DNA of 64,000 nt, from assembly GCF_022539665.2 (NCBI RefSeq), contig NC_081332.1, positions 5,657,803 through 5,721,802 of the forward strand, given 5' to 3'. The DNA is from Daphnia carinata. Its lineage: Eukaryota; Arthropoda; Branchiopoda; Diplostraca; Daphniidae. A model generated the notes under the pieces. That model was not told the origin of the DNA. It searched no databases and saw only the letters and a program-made list of their open reading frames with translations. The stretch's first letter is position 1. Each line of letters opens with the position of its first letter. Position numbers and translations under genes: made by a program. This document shows positions 63,887 to 64,000 of the stretch, piece by piece.

Positions 63887-64000
63887 GGTTTTCTCTTTCT
63901 TGTTACAGGATAATAGGGACGCGCTTGGTGAGAGTGCCGTGGCGGCCAGTTGTTGCTCCCTCTCTCTCTCTCCGGCTGTCTCTCTACCTGATTGCTCTTG
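61446..64000 (+). CDS. Possible 5' end of a gene running off the window
   Basis: An ATG at 61446 opens a 57-nt exon (MEESPAFRDQEGHL...) that ends exactly at a strong donor, CGA/GTAAGTG (61503). At 63908 there is a good acceptor (TTCTTGTTACAG), followed by a frame that stays open in the matching phase to the window end (DNRDALGESAVAAS...). The proposed intron is about 2.4 kb, much longer than others in this window. No domain is recognisable in 49 residues. This is inference from splice signals only, and either exon may be spurious. Confidence 0.25.
62838..62871. repeat. Poly-T tract (34 nt)
   Basis: Uninterrupted run of T, preceded by CCCCCC. It is the longest homopolymer in the window. Shorter G runs occur at about 62421-62432 and 62694-62703. 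Confidence 0.9.
63854..63884. repeat. GT microsatellite
   Basis: About 15 GT dinucleotides, followed by TTTTGG and then by CT repeats near 63960-63972. Confidence 0.9.

Overview
The window is animal nuclear DNA, most probably from a branchiopod crustacean of the Daphnia type. The case for this is the gene style (many short coding exons separated by GT-AG introns of about 60-80 bp), arthropod-like protein sequences, and abundant small inverted-repeat elements. The species cannot be fixed from the sequence alone. There is no bacterial operon structure and no CRISPR array.

Region 1 (1-32.7 kb) is a head-to-tail array of five complete-looking genes, all on the minus strand, for SLC12-family Na-(K)-Cl cotransporters: copies A (347-4892), B (7130-11949), C (13586-18709), D (21564-26736) and E (28015-32569). 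Exon content is conserved from the cytoplasmic phospho-threonine segment through twelve membrane segments to the same C-terminal end (TSVLTFYS or a close variant). A, B and C form one subfamily; D and E form a second, with an extra intron and a different N-terminus. Four of the five have a TATA box shortly upstream of the ATG. All five lack the tyrosine that binds K+ in vertebrate NKCC1 (His in A-C, Asn in D-E), and D and E also lack the K+-site threonine. The array therefore looks like an expansion towards K+-independent or otherwise altered transport.

Region 2 (35.8-41.3 kb) holds three ordinary genes: a mitochondrial FAST/RAP-type protein (plus), an MDM2-like RING ubiquitin ligase without a visible p53-binding SWIB domain (minus, tail to tail with the first), and a coiled-coil plus KH-domain protein (plus).

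Region 3 (41.3-54 kb) is repeat-rich. Its centre is a roughly 4.1-kb palindrome (45.3-49.4 kb). The outer arms are almost identical and carry fragments of one intron-containing gene. The inner arms are more diverged copies of a repeat that combines a three-hairpin module with tRNA-like sequences; a third copy lies outside at 50.27-51.06 kb. Several MITE-like elements and a short repeat that carries a CTCF-like motif surround it.

Region 4 (54.0-59.0 kb, minus) is a complete lysosomal alpha-mannosidase gene (GH38, MAN2B1-like) with a signal peptide and all metal-binding and catalytic residues. Region 5 (59-64 kb) is low-complexity sequence with long homopolymers and microsatellites, and possibly the first exons of a plus-strand gene that leaves the window.

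Exon limits were read by eye from splice signals and homology, so single-base accuracy is not claimed except where exact positions are given.
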